Source of the DNA: Anaeromonas sp052088025
Lineage (GTDB): Bacteria; Bacillota; Clostridia; Tissierellales; SIT17
Assembly: GCF_052088025.1 (NCBI RefSeq)
Contig: NZ_JBQCYD010000011.1
Coordinates: 1-60,790 of the forward strand
Direction: 5' to 3'
Length of the DNA stretch: 60,790 bases
In this document: positions 1 through 8,722 of the stretch, in pieces
Layout of the letters: the number at the start of each line of letters is the position of its first letter
How positions within the stretch are numbered: the stretch's first letter is position 1
Made by a program: the position numbers and the translations under genes
The notes under the pieces: generated by a model
Seen by the model: only the letters and a program-made list of their open reading frames with translations
What the model was told of the DNA's origin: nothing
The model's database searches: none

Positions 1-4
1 TTAA

Positions 5-325
5 ATGATATCTACTACAACACCAACAATTGAAGGAAAGAAAATAGTTGAGTATAAGGAAATAGTATTTGGAGAAGTTATCTCTGGAATGGATTTTATA
101 AAGGACTTTGCAGCAGGACTTACAAATTTCTTTGGTGGACGTTCTAAATCTTATGAAGGTGAAATGATTAAAGCACGAGAAGAAGCAATTTTGGAAATGG
201 AAAAAAGAGCTTTAAGCTTAGGAGCAAATGCAGTAGTAGGAGTAGATATAGACTATGAGGTATTAGGTCAAAATGGAAATATGCTAATGGTTACAGCATC
301 CGGTACAGCTGTTATCATTGAATAA
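5..325 (+). CDS. YbjQ/UPF0145 family protein
   Basis: A 106-residue protein matching the YbjQ (UPF0145, heavy-metal-binding-like) family in length and pattern. It starts MISTTTPTIEGKKI, has a central stretch EEAILEMEKRALSLGANAV and ends in a beta-rich VTASGTAVII segment. Members form small oligomeric barrels, but their cellular role is not established. There is no signal peptide or membrane segment. The ATG lies four bases from the window edge, so its ribosome binding site cannot be seen; the start is chosen because the family usually begins M(I/L)xTTT. A separate promoter-like sequence follows before the next gene. Confidence 0.85.
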   Translation: MISTTTPTIEGKKIVEYKEIVFGEVISGMDFIKDFAAGLTNFFGGRSKSYEGEMIKAREEAILEMEKRALSLGANAVVGVDIDYEVLGQNGNMLMVTASGTAVIIE

Positions 326-326
326 T

Positions 327-356
327 TTGATACATTTTTGATAATTAGGGTATAAG
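327..356 (+). promoter_or_regulatory. Possible sigma-A promoter for the flavodiiron gene
   Basis: TTGATA at 327-332 and TATAAG at 351-356 are separated by 18 bases, 30 bases upstream of the ATG at 387. This is a reasonable but not consensus match, read by eye only. Confidence 0.35.
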
Positions 357-386
357 TTTATCAAATGATAAATAGGAGGTTTTTAA

Positions 387-1574
387 ATGACATTTAAAGT
401 AAATAATAAAGTAACTTGGGTAGGTAAAAGAGATTGGGAACTTACAAGATTTCATGGAGATGAATATTCAACAAATAGAGGGACTTCATATAATTCTTAT
501 CTAATAAGAGATGAAAAAACTGTTTTAATAGATACAGTATGGAGACCATTTGCTAAAGAATATGTGGAAAACTTAAAGAAAGAAATTGATTTAAATGAGA
601 TAGATTATATAATAGCAAATCATGGAGAAGTAGACCATAGTGGTTCTCTACCTGAACTTATGAGAGAAATTCCTGATACTCCAATATACTGCACTGCTGC
701 AGCTATAAAATCTTTAAAGGGACACTACCATGAAGATTGGAATTTCATTGAAGTAAAAACTGGCGATGAGCTTGAAATTGGAGAAAATAAATTAATATTT
801 GTAGAAGCAAAAATGCTTCATTGGCCTGATAGTATGTTTACTTATATGACTAATGATAATATATTATTTAGTAATGATGCATTTGGTCAACATTATGTAG
901 CTGATCCTATGTTTAATGATCTAGTAGATAATGATGAATTATATCAAGAAGCAACAAAATATTATGCGAATATATTAACACCATTTTCTCCTATGGTGAA
1001 AAGAAAAATAAAAGAAGTATTAGATTTTAATCTTCCAGTAGATATAATAGCTCCAGCACATGGTATAATATGGAGAGATAATCCTACTCAAATAATTGAA
1101 AAATATATGGAGTGGGCTGATAATTATCAGGAAAATCAAATAACTATAATATATGATAGTATGTGGCATTGTACTAGAAGGATGGCTGAATCTATAGCTG
1201 AAGGAATAAAAGAAAATGATGATGCTAAAATAAAAATATTTAATGCAGCTAGAGCAGATAAAAATGATTTAATAACAGAAATTTTTAAATCTAAAGCTGT
1301 TTTAATAGGTTCATCTACTATTAATAATGGAATACTACATTCTATATCAGGGCTTCTTGAAATGATGAAAGGCATGAAATTTAAGAATAAGAAATATGCT
1401 GCATTTGGTTCATATGGATGGAGTGGAGAATCTGTTAAGATTATAAATGAAGAATTAAAGAGTGCTAAATATGAAGTAGTTAATGATGGAATAAAAGAAC
1501 TTTGGAATCCAGATGATGAACAATTACAAAGATGTAGAGAATTTGGAGCTAAATTTGGTAAAGAAATTAAATAA
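387..1574 (+). CDS. fprA: A-type flavoprotein / flavodiiron protein (FprA family)
   Basis: Flavodiiron protein that reduces O2 to water or NO to N2O in the cytoplasm of anaerobes, using electrons from rubredoxin or a flavin partner. Residues 1-250 are the metallo-beta-lactamase-like domain with diiron ligands His79, Glu81, Asp83, His84 (NHGEVDH), His145 (MLHWPDSM), Asp164 (FSNDAFG) and His225 (APAHG). Residues from about 253 on are a flavodoxin domain starting IIYDSMWHCTRRMAESIAEG, with FMN loops SSTINNG and GSYGWSG. The length of 395 residues is the normal minimal form without a fused rubredoxin. AGGAGG precedes the ATG, and an intrinsic terminator follows. The gene stands alone and fits oxygen or NO detoxification. 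Confidence 0.95.
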   Translation: MTFKVNNKVTWVGKRDWELTRFHGDEYSTNRGTSYNSYLIRDEKTVLIDTVWRPFAKEYVENLKKEIDLNEIDYIIANHGEVDHSGSLPELMREIPDTPIYCTAAAIKSLKGHYHEDWNFIEVKTGDELEIGENKLIFVEAKMLHWPDSMFTYMTNDNILFSNDAFGQHYVADPMFNDLVDNDELYQEATKYYANILTPFSPMVKRKIKEVLDFNLPVDIIAPAHGIIWRDNPTQIIEKYMEWADNYQENQITIIYDSMWHCTRRMAESIAEGIKENDDAKIKIFNAARADKNDLITEIFKSKAVLIGSSTINNGILHSISGLLEMMKGMKFKNKKYAAFGSYGWSGESVKIINEELKSAKYEVVNDGIKELWNPDDEQLQRCREFGAKFGKEIK

Positions 1575-1583
1575 ATGATAAAA

Positions 1584-1620
1584 AAAGTTAGGGTTTAGAT
1601 AAAACCCTAACTTTTTTTTT
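1584..1620 (+). terminator. Intrinsic terminator after fprA
   Basis: A 10-bp perfect stem (GTTAGGGTTT 1587-1596 with AAACCCTAAC 1602-1611), a 5-base loop and a following run of T. Confidence 0.9.
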
Positions 1621-1708
1621 GTGTAACTTTAATAAGAACTAGTCATAATATATATTAGAATTTATATTGTATATCTTGGGTATATAAGGTTAAGAAGGGA
1701 GAATTAGA

Positions 1709-2584
1709 ATGGATAATAATTATAAAGAAGTAAGTAAAACTTTATGGATAATATTATTTGCAAATTTTTTAGTTGCAATTGTTAAAATACTTGTAGGAAA
1801 TATAGTAATGAGTGCAAGCCTTATTGCAGATGGATTTCATTCTTTTGCAGATGGTTCATCAAATATAGCAGGTTTAATTGGAATTAAATTTGCATCAAAA
1901 CCTACAGATAAGGAGCATCCTTATGGCTATGAAAAATTTGAACTTCTTTCATCATTATTTATATCAGGAATGTTATTTTTCATATCAGGAAATATTGTCA
2001 TGGATGCATTTAAAAAGTTGTTTAATCCAACAGAATTAAATATAAGTTCATATAGTATTATAGCAATAATTCTAACACTTATAATAAATATCATAGTAGC
2101 ATCATTAGAATATAAAAAGGGCAAGAAATTAAATAGTAATATATTGATATCAGATTCTATGCATACTAAAAGTGATATATTTGTATCTTTAGGTGTTCTT
2201 TTTACATTGATATCTATAAGCCTAGGTCTGCCAAATATAATAGATCCAATAGCATCTTTTATTGTAGCAGGCTTTATAATCAAAGCAGCAATAGAAATAT
2301 TTATATCAAGTAGTAGGGTTTTGGTAGATAAAAAAGCCCTAGATACAAGAAAGGTAAGAAAAGTATTAGATGAATATTTAGAAATAAAAGGAGTCCATAA
2401 TATACGTAGCAGGAGTACAGGCAAAAAAATATTCTTAGATCTTCATATGCTTTTAGCACCTGATATGACCATAAAAACCTCTCATGATTTAATTCATAAA
2501 ATAGAAGAGGATATGAAAGAAAATATTGATGATAAAATACAAATAATAGCACATTTTGAACCTTATTATAAAGACAAGAAATAA
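1709..2584 (+). CDS. Cation diffusion facilitator family transporter
   Basis: A 291-residue CDF transporter that exports divalent metal (Zn, Fe, Mn or similar) in exchange for protons. Six membrane segments are visible. The paired HxxxD metal sites in helices 2 and 5 appear as ADGFHSFADGSS and DSMHTKSDIF, the usual CDF arrangement. The linker KEHPYGYEKFE is typical. A cytoplasmic beta-alpha-beta C-terminal domain follows (VRKVLDEYLEIKGVHNIRS). Metal specificity cannot be read from the sequence. The corA-like gene starts 12 bases after the stop, so the two are probably co-transcribed, combining efflux with Mg/Co uptake. GAAGGGAG precedes the ATG. Confidence 0.93.
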   Translation: MDNNYKEVSKTLWIILFANFLVAIVKILVGNIVMSASLIADGFHSFADGSSNIAGLIGIKFASKPTDKEHPYGYEKFELLSSLFISGMLFFISGNIVMDAFKKLFNPTELNISSYSIIAIILTLIINIIVASLEYKKGKKLNSNILISDSMHTKSDIFVSLGVLFTLISISLGLPNIIDPIASFIVAGFIIKAAIEIFISSSRVLVDKKALDTRKVRKVLDEYLEIKGVHNIRSRSTGKKIFLDLHMLLAPDMTIKTSHDLIHKIEEDMKENIDDKIQIIAHFEPYYKDKK

Positions 2585-2596
2585 TGGAGGAAGAGG

Positions 2597-3643
2597 ATGA
2601 GGAAATTAAATCTAAAGAAAATAGGAAAGGCTCCAGGAACTTTAACTTATACTGGAGAAGAAAAAGAAACTAAATCAATATTGGAACTTATAACATATGA
2701 TGAAAATCATTTTGAGAAAAATATAATCAACAGTTTAGATGTAATAACTAATATGTCTGAAAGTGTAAAGTGGCTTAACATATATGGTATAAATGATATA
2801 GAAACAATAGATGAAATTGGAGAGAAATTTAATATAAGTGATCTTTTACTTGAAGACATATTAAGTGTAGGCCAAAGACCTAAAATTGAATATGAAGATG
2901 ATTATATATTTATAGTAATGAAAATGTTATATTTTAACGAAGATAGAACAAGAATAGAAGAGGAACAGATATCTTTTATCTTAAAAGAAAACTTTTTATT
3001 AACATTTCAAGAAAAAGAAGGAGATGTATTTGATTTAATCAGAAAAAGCTTATCTAATTCAAACTCTGATGATATAAAATATGGAGAAGATTATTTGTTG
3101 TATTTATTACTTGATACCATTGTAGATAAAAACTACCTACTTTTAAAAGAATTAGAATATAGTATAGATAAGGTTGAAGTTTCTGTTATGGAAGAGGAAT
3201 ACAATGATTTAGTAAAAGATATACATGTACTTAGAAGAGAATTAGTTGTAATAAAAACTGCAATATCACCTATGAATCAAATTGTTTATGAACTTATGAA
3301 TAAAGCTCCCATAATAAGTAAAGAGGTTAGAAATTATTTGAAAGATGTAAATGATCATATAGTTCAAATCATGGATTTTATATCTATTTATAGAGAAACA
3401 GTAAACAGTTTATTTGATACGAAAATGTCTGATATGAGCAATAGGATGAATAAAATAATGACTACACTCACCCTTTATTCTACTATATTTATACCACTAT
3501 CATTTTTAACTGGTGTATATGGAATGAATTTTAAATATATGCCTGAATTAGATGATAGGATAAGCTATCCTTTATTTTGGGTAATAGCTATATCACTTGC
3601 CATAGGTATGATATTATTTTTTAAGAAAAAGAAATGGCTGTAG
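2597..3643 (+). CDS. corA: CorA-type magnesium/cobalt transporter
   Basis: A 348-residue CorA family channel that lets Mg2+ (or Co2+) into the cell as a homopentamer. The signature GVYGMNFKYMPE, containing GMN, sits between the two C-terminal membrane helices, which span roughly residues 285-345. The long N-terminal cytoplasmic domain and the helical stalk that gates the pore are both present, and the length is normal. The protein ends in a Lys-rich tail (FFKKKKWL), as usual. A GGAGG lies directly after the CDF stop, so this is the second gene of a likely metal-transport operon. Confidence 0.93.
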   Translation: MRKLNLKKIGKAPGTLTYTGEEKETKSILELITYDENHFEKNIINSLDVITNMSESVKWLNIYGINDIETIDEIGEKFNISDLLLEDILSVGQRPKIEYEDDYIFIVMKMLYFNEDRTRIEEEQISFILKENFLLTFQEKEGDVFDLIRKSLSNSNSDDIKYGEDYLLYLLLDTIVDKNYLLLKELEYSIDKVEVSVMEEEYNDLVKDIHVLRRELVVIKTAISPMNQIVYELMNKAPIISKEVRNYLKDVNDHIVQIMDFISIYRETVNSLFDTKMSDMSNRMNKIMTTLTLYSTIFIPLSFLTGVYGMNFKYMPELDDRISYPLFWVIAISLAIGMILFFKKKKWL

Positions 3644-3658
3644 ATTTTAAGAAAAGAG

Positions 3659-4489
3659 ATGAGAAAGATGATATATTTTGTAACTATTATTATATTGATT
3701 TTTATAATAATTATATTTTTATATATAGAAAACAATTTATTAACTACTACAAATATAAGTTTAAATATAAAAAAGGATTTAGGATCCTTTAATAATTATA
3801 AAATAGTTCATTTATCTGATTTACATAATAAATCTTTTGGTAAAAATCAAATTAATATTACTAAAAAAATCAAAGAAATGAATCCGGATCTAATATTTTT
3901 TACGGGGGACTTAATTGATAGCAGACGCAATGGAATAAAAAATGGAATAAAATTACTAGAAGAATGTTCTAATATAGCCCCTACTTATTATATAACAGGT
4001 AACCATGAAGAAAGAGCAGAGAAGTTTATCCCCTTATATAGCGAATTAAATAAGTTAAATATAGTATTATTAGAAGACAATAAAACTATTATTAGTAAAG
4101 ATAAGTATAATTTAAACATATTAGGCTTAAGAGATAGAACAATTCAAAAAGGGAAAAAAGAAATAATGAATACTTTGGAAAATATGAATATAGATGATAA
4201 AAATATAAATATTTTATTAGCCCATAGACCAAATATGATTGATTCATATAATAAATATCCTATTGATATAGTTTTTTCAGGCCATGCCCATGGTGGACAG
4301 ATAAGAATCCCTATCATAGGAGGACTATATGGACCAGATCAAGGTAAGTTTCCTAAATATGATTCAGGCTTTTTTAGTGTAGCAAATACTAAACTAGTAG
4401 TTAGTAGAGGACTTGGAAATAGCATATTTCCTCAAAGATTATTTAATCATCCAGAAATAATCTTAGTTAAATTGATTAATATTAAATAA
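3659..4489 (+). CDS. Membrane-anchored metallophosphoesterase (YkuE/YaeI-like)
   Basis: A calcineurin-like phosphoesterase of 276 residues. One N-terminal hydrophobic helix (about residues 4-25) anchors it, with the catalytic domain probably outside the membrane. The dinuclear metal motifs are complete and in order: HLSDLHN (Asp, His), FFTGDLIDS (Asp), ITGNHE (Asn, His), LLAHRP (His) and FSGHAHGGQ (two His). YkuE of B. subtilis belongs to this type, and lipid pyrophosphate hydrolases are related, but the substrate here is unknown. The gene follows corA by 15 bases. Two ATGs (3659 and 3668) are possible; the upstream one is kept because neither has a strong ribosome binding site. Confidence 0.88.
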   Translation: MRKMIYFVTIIILIFIIIIFLYIENNLLTTTNISLNIKKDLGSFNNYKIVHLSDLHNKSFGKNQINITKKIKEMNPDLIFFTGDLIDSRRNGIKNGIKLLEECSNIAPTYYITGNHEERAEKFIPLYSELNKLNIVLLEDNKTIISKDKYNLNILGLRDRTIQKGKKEIMNTLENMNIDDKNINILLAHRPNMIDSYNKYPIDIVFSGHAHGGQIRIPIIGGLYGPDQGKFPKYDSGFFSVANTKLVVSRGLGNSIFPQRLFNHPEIILVKLINIK

Positions 4490-4549
4490 TTTACTTTAGA
4501 TGCTTTAAAATGGGTATAATAATTTTAAATACGATTATAAGGGGAGTCT

Positions 4550-5332
4550 ATGTTGATTGATCTAGAAAGTATTATAGATGAAGAAAAGATAAGTTATAGT
4601 TTATATGTGGAGGATTTAAAAACAAACAATGTCATCTTTGACATCAATTCAGATAAAGAAGTTTCGTCTGCAAGTATGATAAAAATATTTATAATGGCAG
4701 AGGCATATAATCAAATTAATAAAGATAAGTTTATGGAACAAAAGATAGTTAATATATGTGATGAAAATATTGTAGGTGGTAGTCTTATAAAAAACTTATC
4801 TGTTTATGGATATTCTATAAAAGATTTACTTTTTTTAATGATGAATCTAAGTGATAATACAGCTACAAATCAAATTATTGATATTTTAAAAATGGAAAAT
4901 ATAAATAATTTCATAACTATGCAAGGATTAAAAAATACAGTTATAAATAGAAAAATGATGGATTTTGAAAAAAAGAAACAAGGTTTTGATAATATAACTT
5001 CAGTAAGGGATATTGCTAATATATTAAAGAAGATCTATTATAAGGATTTAATAAGTAAAAAGGCATCTAATGAAATGTTAAATATAATGAAAAAACAAAT
5101 GGATAATAGAATGATTACAAGAAATATTGATGAATCTAAAGCTAAAATATATCATAAAACAGGAAATCTTCCATTTATAAACCATGATGGAGCAATAGTA
5201 TCTTTAAAAAATGCTGATTATATATTTGTTATGTTTACATGGGATGGATTTGATAATATATATGGAAGGAAAATCATAGGAGAAGTATCAGAAAAAATAT
5301 ATAATGATTTTTCAAAAAACTATCCACAATAG
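4550..5332 (+). CDS. Class A beta-lactamase-like serine hydrolase, apparently cytoplasmic
   Basis: A 260-residue protein of the serine beta-lactamase/PBP fold. The nucleophile motif SxxK is Ser42-Lys45 (SASMIK), the second motif is SDN at 101-103 (MNLSDNTATN), and KTG is at 203-205 (YHKTGNLP). No signal peptide, lipobox or membrane helix precedes the catalytic domain, which begins almost at residue 1. The canonical class A omega-loop ExxLN is not evident; the segment NRKMMDFEKKKQG takes its place. It is therefore a relative of beta-lactamases whose activity on antibiotics is doubtful. A TTG at 4553 gives better spacing to GGGGAG than the ATG at 4550, so the start may be one codon later. Confidence 0.8.
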   Translation: MLIDLESIIDEEKISYSLYVEDLKTNNVIFDINSDKEVSSASMIKIFIMAEAYNQINKDKFMEQKIVNICDENIVGGSLIKNLSVYGYSIKDLLFLMMNLSDNTATNQIIDILKMENINNFITMQGLKNTVINRKMMDFEKKKQGFDNITSVRDIANILKKIYYKDLISKKASNEMLNIMKKQMDNRMITRNIDESKAKIYHKTGNLPFINHDGAIVSLKNADYIFVMFTWDGFDNIYGRKIIGEVSEKIYNDFSKNYPQ

Positions 5333-5352
5333 TGTTGTTTTGGATAGTTTTT
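5316..5352 (+). terminator. Intrinsic terminator overlapping the end of the beta-lactamase-like gene
   Basis: An 11-bp stem (AAAACTATCCA 5316-5326 with TGGATAGTTTT 5341-5351) and a T-rich end. The left arm is inside the coding sequence and the stop codon lies in the loop. Confidence 0.75.
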
Positions 5353-5386
5353 ATTAATTCATATTTTATTTTAGTAATTTAAAATA

Positions 5387-5395
5387 TGTTATACT
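5387..5395 (+). promoter_or_regulatory. Possible extended -10 promoter for fbp
   Basis: TG-T-TATACT at 5387-5395 has the extended -10 form. The -35 region is poor. It is 38 bases upstream of the TTG start chosen for fbp. Confidence 0.4.
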
Positions 5396-5432
5396 ATATG
5401 TATATATACTATATTAATTAGAGGTGAATAAA

Positions 5433-7421
5433 TTGAAGAATTTAAACATACATGAGTTAATGGAAGATATGCACTATTTAAAATTATTAGGTGAAGAGTA
5501 TCCATCTATTCCTTCAGTTTCATCAGAGATAATTAATTTAAATGCCATATTAAATCTTCCTAAAGGAACAGAACATTTTCTAACAGATATTCATGGTGAA
5601 TATGAGGCATTTTCTTATGTGCTCAGGAATGCATCTGGAGTTTTAAAATTTAAAATTGATGATTTATTTGATAATGAACTTACTAGTGATGAAAAAAAGA
5701 AACTGGCAACACTTTTATATTATCCAGAAGAAAAATTAGATTTAATAAAAAAAGAAATAAAAGATATGAATTGTTGGTATAAAGATACCCTTATACATTT
5801 AATAAAAATATGTAGGGTAGTTTCTTCAAAATATACAAGGTCTAGAGTAAGAAAAATGTTGCCTAAAGATTTTGCATATATTATAGAGGAATTATTACAT
5901 GAAGAGGAAGGTATGCTAAATAAGCATGATTATTTTCACAATATAATTCATACAATAATTGATATTGATAGAGCAGATGAATTTATAATAGCTATAGCTA
6001 ATTTAATACAAAGGCTTGCAATAGATAGACTTCATATAATAGGAGATGTTTATGACAGGGGACCATCCTCTCATAAAATATTAGATGATTTAATACTTAG
6101 AAGAACATTTACAGATGTACAATGGGGGAATCATGATATTTTATGGATGGGAGCTGCAGGAGGTTCTTTAGCATGTATTACAAATGTTATAAGAATAGCT
6201 CTTAGATATGCTAACTTAGCGACCTTAGAGGAAGGTTATGGTATAAACTTACTTCCACTTGCTACATTTGCGCTAGATAAATACAAAGATGATGATTGTA
6301 AGCAATTTATTCCAAAAAAGCTTATAGAAAATTATTATCAAGAAAAAGATTTAGAATTAATTTCAAAGATGCACAAGGCAATAACTATTATTCAATTTAA
6401 AATAGAAGGACAAATAATAAAAGAAAGTCCTAATTATAATATGGAAGATAGATTATTGTTAGATAAAATAAATTATGATGATTATACTATAAATATAAAT
6501 GGAAAAACATACAATTTAAATAATCAATTTTTCCCAACAATAGATATAAACAACCCTTATAAGTTAACAGAAGAAGAAACTAGAGTATTAAATAGGATGA
6601 AAGAATGCTTTTTAGAAAGTGATAAATTAGAACAACATATCAAGTTTTTATATTCTAATGGCAGTATGTATTTAAACTATAATTCTAATCTTTTATATCA
6701 TAGTTGTATACCTTTAAATGAAAAAGGTGAGTTTAGAAAAGTTAATTTAGGTAAAGAATCTTTACATGGAAAAGAATTATTTGATAAATTTGATTTTTTA
6801 GCAAGGATGTATTATTTTAATAATGATGAAATAGATGAAAAATTATACGGAAAAGATTTAATGTGGTATTTATGGTGTAATGGAAATTCCCCTGTTTTTG
6901 GCAAAAATAAGATGACAACTTTTGAGAGATATTTTATAGATGATAAATCTACACATCTAGAGAAAAAGGACCCATATTATAAGTTTAGAGAAGATGAAGA
7001 TGTAATTAATAACATTCTAATAGAATTTGGACTTGATCCAGCTAATTCTCATATTATAAATGGACATGTACCAGTAAAAGCATCCCGTGGGGAAAGCCCA
7101 ATAAAGGCAAATGGGAAATTACTTGTTATTGATGGAGGATTTTCCAAGTCATATCAACCAAAAACTGGTCTTGCAGGGTATACTTTAATATATAACTCAT
7201 ATGGTATTAGACTTGCATCACATGAGCCATTTGAATCTAAAATGAAAGCAATAAAAGAAGAAAAAGATATATTATCTACCTTGGAGCTACTTGAAGAGAT
7301 GGATAATAGAAAACATATATATGATACAGATAAGGGAAAAGAATTAAAAGATAGAGTAGAGTATCTCAAAAAGTTACTCTCAGCTTATAGACTAGGCCTA
7401 ATAAATGAGAATATAAAATAA
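5433..7421 (+). CDS. fbp: Fructose-1,6-bisphosphatase, class III
   Basis: Gluconeogenic phosphatase converting fructose 1,6-bisphosphate to fructose 6-phosphate; the large Firmicutes class III enzyme, Mn-dependent. Phosphoesterase motifs are clear: LTDIHGEYEAF, IIGDVYDRGPSSHK, QWGNHDILWMGAAGG, IINGHVPVKA and VIDGGF. The start is taken as TTG 5433 rather than the in-frame GTG at 5424, because that GTG is part of the ribosome binding site GAGGTG, six bases before the TTG; this gives 662 residues, the usual size. pfkA and pyk, the opposing glycolytic genes, lie in the same window at 57-59 kb. The encapsulin pair follows with no terminator between. Confidence 0.96.
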   Translation: MKNLNIHELMEDMHYLKLLGEEYPSIPSVSSEIINLNAILNLPKGTEHFLTDIHGEYEAFSYVLRNASGVLKFKIDDLFDNELTSDEKKKLATLLYYPEEKLDLIKKEIKDMNCWYKDTLIHLIKICRVVSSKYTRSRVRKMLPKDFAYIIEELLHEEEGMLNKHDYFHNIIHTIIDIDRADEFIIAIANLIQRLAIDRLHIIGDVYDRGPSSHKILDDLILRRTFTDVQWGNHDILWMGAAGGSLACITNVIRIALRYANLATLEEGYGINLLPLATFALDKYKDDDCKQFIPKKLIENYYQEKDLELISKMHKAITIIQFKIEGQIIKESPNYNMEDRLLLDKINYDDYTININGKTYNLNNQFFPTIDINNPYKLTEEETRVLNRMKECFLESDKLEQHIKFLYSNGSMYLNYNSNLLYHSCIPLNEKGEFRKVNLGKESLHGKELFDKFDFLARMYYFNNDEIDEKLYGKDLMWYLWCNGNSPVFGKNKMTTFERYFIDDKSTHLEKKDPYYKFREDEDVINNILIEFGLDPANSHIINGHVPVKASRGESPIKANGKLLVIDGGFSKSYQPKTGLAGYTLIYNSYGIRLASHEPFESKMKAIKEEKDILSTLELLEEMDNRKHIYDTDKGKELKDRVEYLKKLLSAYRLGLINENIK

Positions 7422-7496
7422 ACTTATGTTTAATGAAATTTATTAGGGGTAATATCAGTATTGGAAAGACATAATAAAAGTAGGAGGGATTGTTGT

Positions 7497-7853
7497 ATGA
7501 AAGATTATCATGAGCCAATGGAATTATTAGATGATCACACAAGAAATTGTGTAAGAGCATTAAACAGTTTAAGAGAAGAGGTAGAGGCGGTAGATTGGTA
7601 CCATCAAAGAGTTGCTGCTACTAATGATAAGGAATTAAAAGCAGTTATGGCACATAATAGAGATGAAGAAATTGAACATGTTGCTATGACACTTGAGTGG
7701 TTAAGAAGAAATATGGATGGTTGGGATGAAGAATTACGTACTTATTTATTTACAGATGCACCAATTGTAGAAGTTGAAGAAATAGCTGAAGCTGGAGAAG
7801 ACAGTGGTAGCTCTTCTAAAGGTAATGATTTAGGAATAGGAAAATTAAAATAA
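7497..7853 (+). CDS. Encapsulated ferritin-like protein (EncFtn), encapsulin cargo
   Basis: A ferritin-like half-bundle of the encapsulated ferritin family: two long helices that pair into a ferroxidase site between subunits. The metal-site region is LREEVEAVDWYHQRVAA and NRDEEIEHVAMTLEWLRR, containing the expected Glu...ExxH residues. After a low-complexity linker the protein ends NDLGIGKLK, which resembles a cargo-loading peptide for the shell. The start ATG 7497 is chosen because TAGGAGGG lies nine bases upstream; a TTG at 7461 would add 12 residues with no ribosome binding site. This gives 118 residues. The shell gene follows 39 bases later. Expected role: oxidise Fe2+ and store iron inside the nanocompartment. 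Confidence 0.93.
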   Translation: MKDYHEPMELLDDHTRNCVRALNSLREEVEAVDWYHQRVAATNDKELKAVMAHNRDEEIEHVAMTLEWLRRNMDGWDEELRTYLFTDAPIVEVEEIAEAGEDSGSSSKGNDLGIGKLK

Positions 7854-7892
7854 TATTTAATTTTCATATAAATTATTGAAAGGAGTTTTTAT

Positions 7893-8678
7893 ATGTTAAA
7901 AAGAAATTTAGCACCTATATCTGAAGCAATGTGGGAAGAAATTGATGATAGAGCAAAAGAAGTACTTTCAAATTATTTATCTGCAAGAAAAGTAGTTAAT
8001 GTAAGTGGACCTAAAGGACTAGAATATAACGCAATATCTGAAGGCCGTTTAGAAACAATAGAAGGTGAAGAAGATGTATGCGCAGGTATATATAAAGTAA
8101 AGCCTCTTATAGAATCCAGAGTAGAATTTGAGTTAAATAGATGGGAAATGGATAATTTAGAAAGAGGAGCAAAAGATATTGAGTTAGATAATCTTGAAGA
8201 AGCAGCTAAAAAAATAGCATTATTTGAAGATAAGGCTATATATAATGGTTTTAGAAATGGCATGATTGAAGGTCTTACAGAGGCTTCAGGACAAGAAAAA
8301 ATGAGTTTTGGAAATAGTGGAGATGATATAATTAAGTCGGTATCTAAGGCTATAATAAAACTTAATAGATCTTTTACAAGCAAGCCTTATGCACTTGTAG
8401 TAGGTGAAGAAGCTTATGAGAGAATAAATGCAAATTGCATGGGATATCCATTAATTAAGAGATTAGAAGATTTATTAGGAATGGAAGTTATATATTCTCA
8501 CGTAGTAAAGGGAGCATTTTTAGTTCCATTTGATCATGAAGATTTAGAAATGACTATAGGAAAAGATTTATCTATAGGTTATCAAAGTAGTGATAATGAA
8601 AAGGTTAGATTCTTTATGACTGAATCATTTACTTTTAGAGTATTAGATCCAGACATAATTATAGAATTTACAGTATAA
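7893..8678 (+). CDS. Family 1 encapsulin shell protein
   Basis: A 261-residue protein of the encapsulin / linocin-M18 family, which has the HK97 phage capsid fold and assembles into an icosahedral protein shell. The N-terminal MLKRNLAPISEAMWEEID and the sequence ARKVVNVSGPKG are characteristic, as is the C-terminal FRVLDPDIIIEFTV. Length is normal. AAAGGAG precedes the ATG. It sits 39 bases after its probable cargo gene, so the pair makes an iron-storing nanocompartment in the cytoplasm. A perfect palindromic terminator follows. Confidence 0.95.
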   Translation: MLKRNLAPISEAMWEEIDDRAKEVLSNYLSARKVVNVSGPKGLEYNAISEGRLETIEGEEDVCAGIYKVKPLIESRVEFELNRWEMDNLERGAKDIELDNLEEAAKKIALFEDKAIYNGFRNGMIEGLTEASGQEKMSFGNSGDDIIKSVSKAIIKLNRSFTSKPYALVVGEEAYERINANCMGYPLIKRLEDLLGMEVIYSHVVKGAFLVPFDHEDLEMTIGKDLSIGYQSSDNEKVRFFMTESFTFRVLDPDIIIEFTV

Positions 8679-8696
8679 TATATCTAGATTAAATAT

Positions 8697-8722
8697 AAAA
8701 AGACTCCCTAGGGAGTCTTTTT
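8697..8722. terminator. Bidirectional terminator between encapsulin and metQ
   Basis: A perfect 26-bp palindrome with A5 at the left and T5 at the right (AAAAAGACTCCC, centre TA, GGGAGTCTTTTT), so it can terminate both converging transcripts. Its right edge overlaps the metQ stop codon (8721-8723, minus strand). Confidence 0.9.

Noticed and set aside
1927..2424. A 165-codon minus-strand open frame inside the CDF transporter gene
   Set aside because: Antisense shadow of a membrane protein gene, with no start signal.
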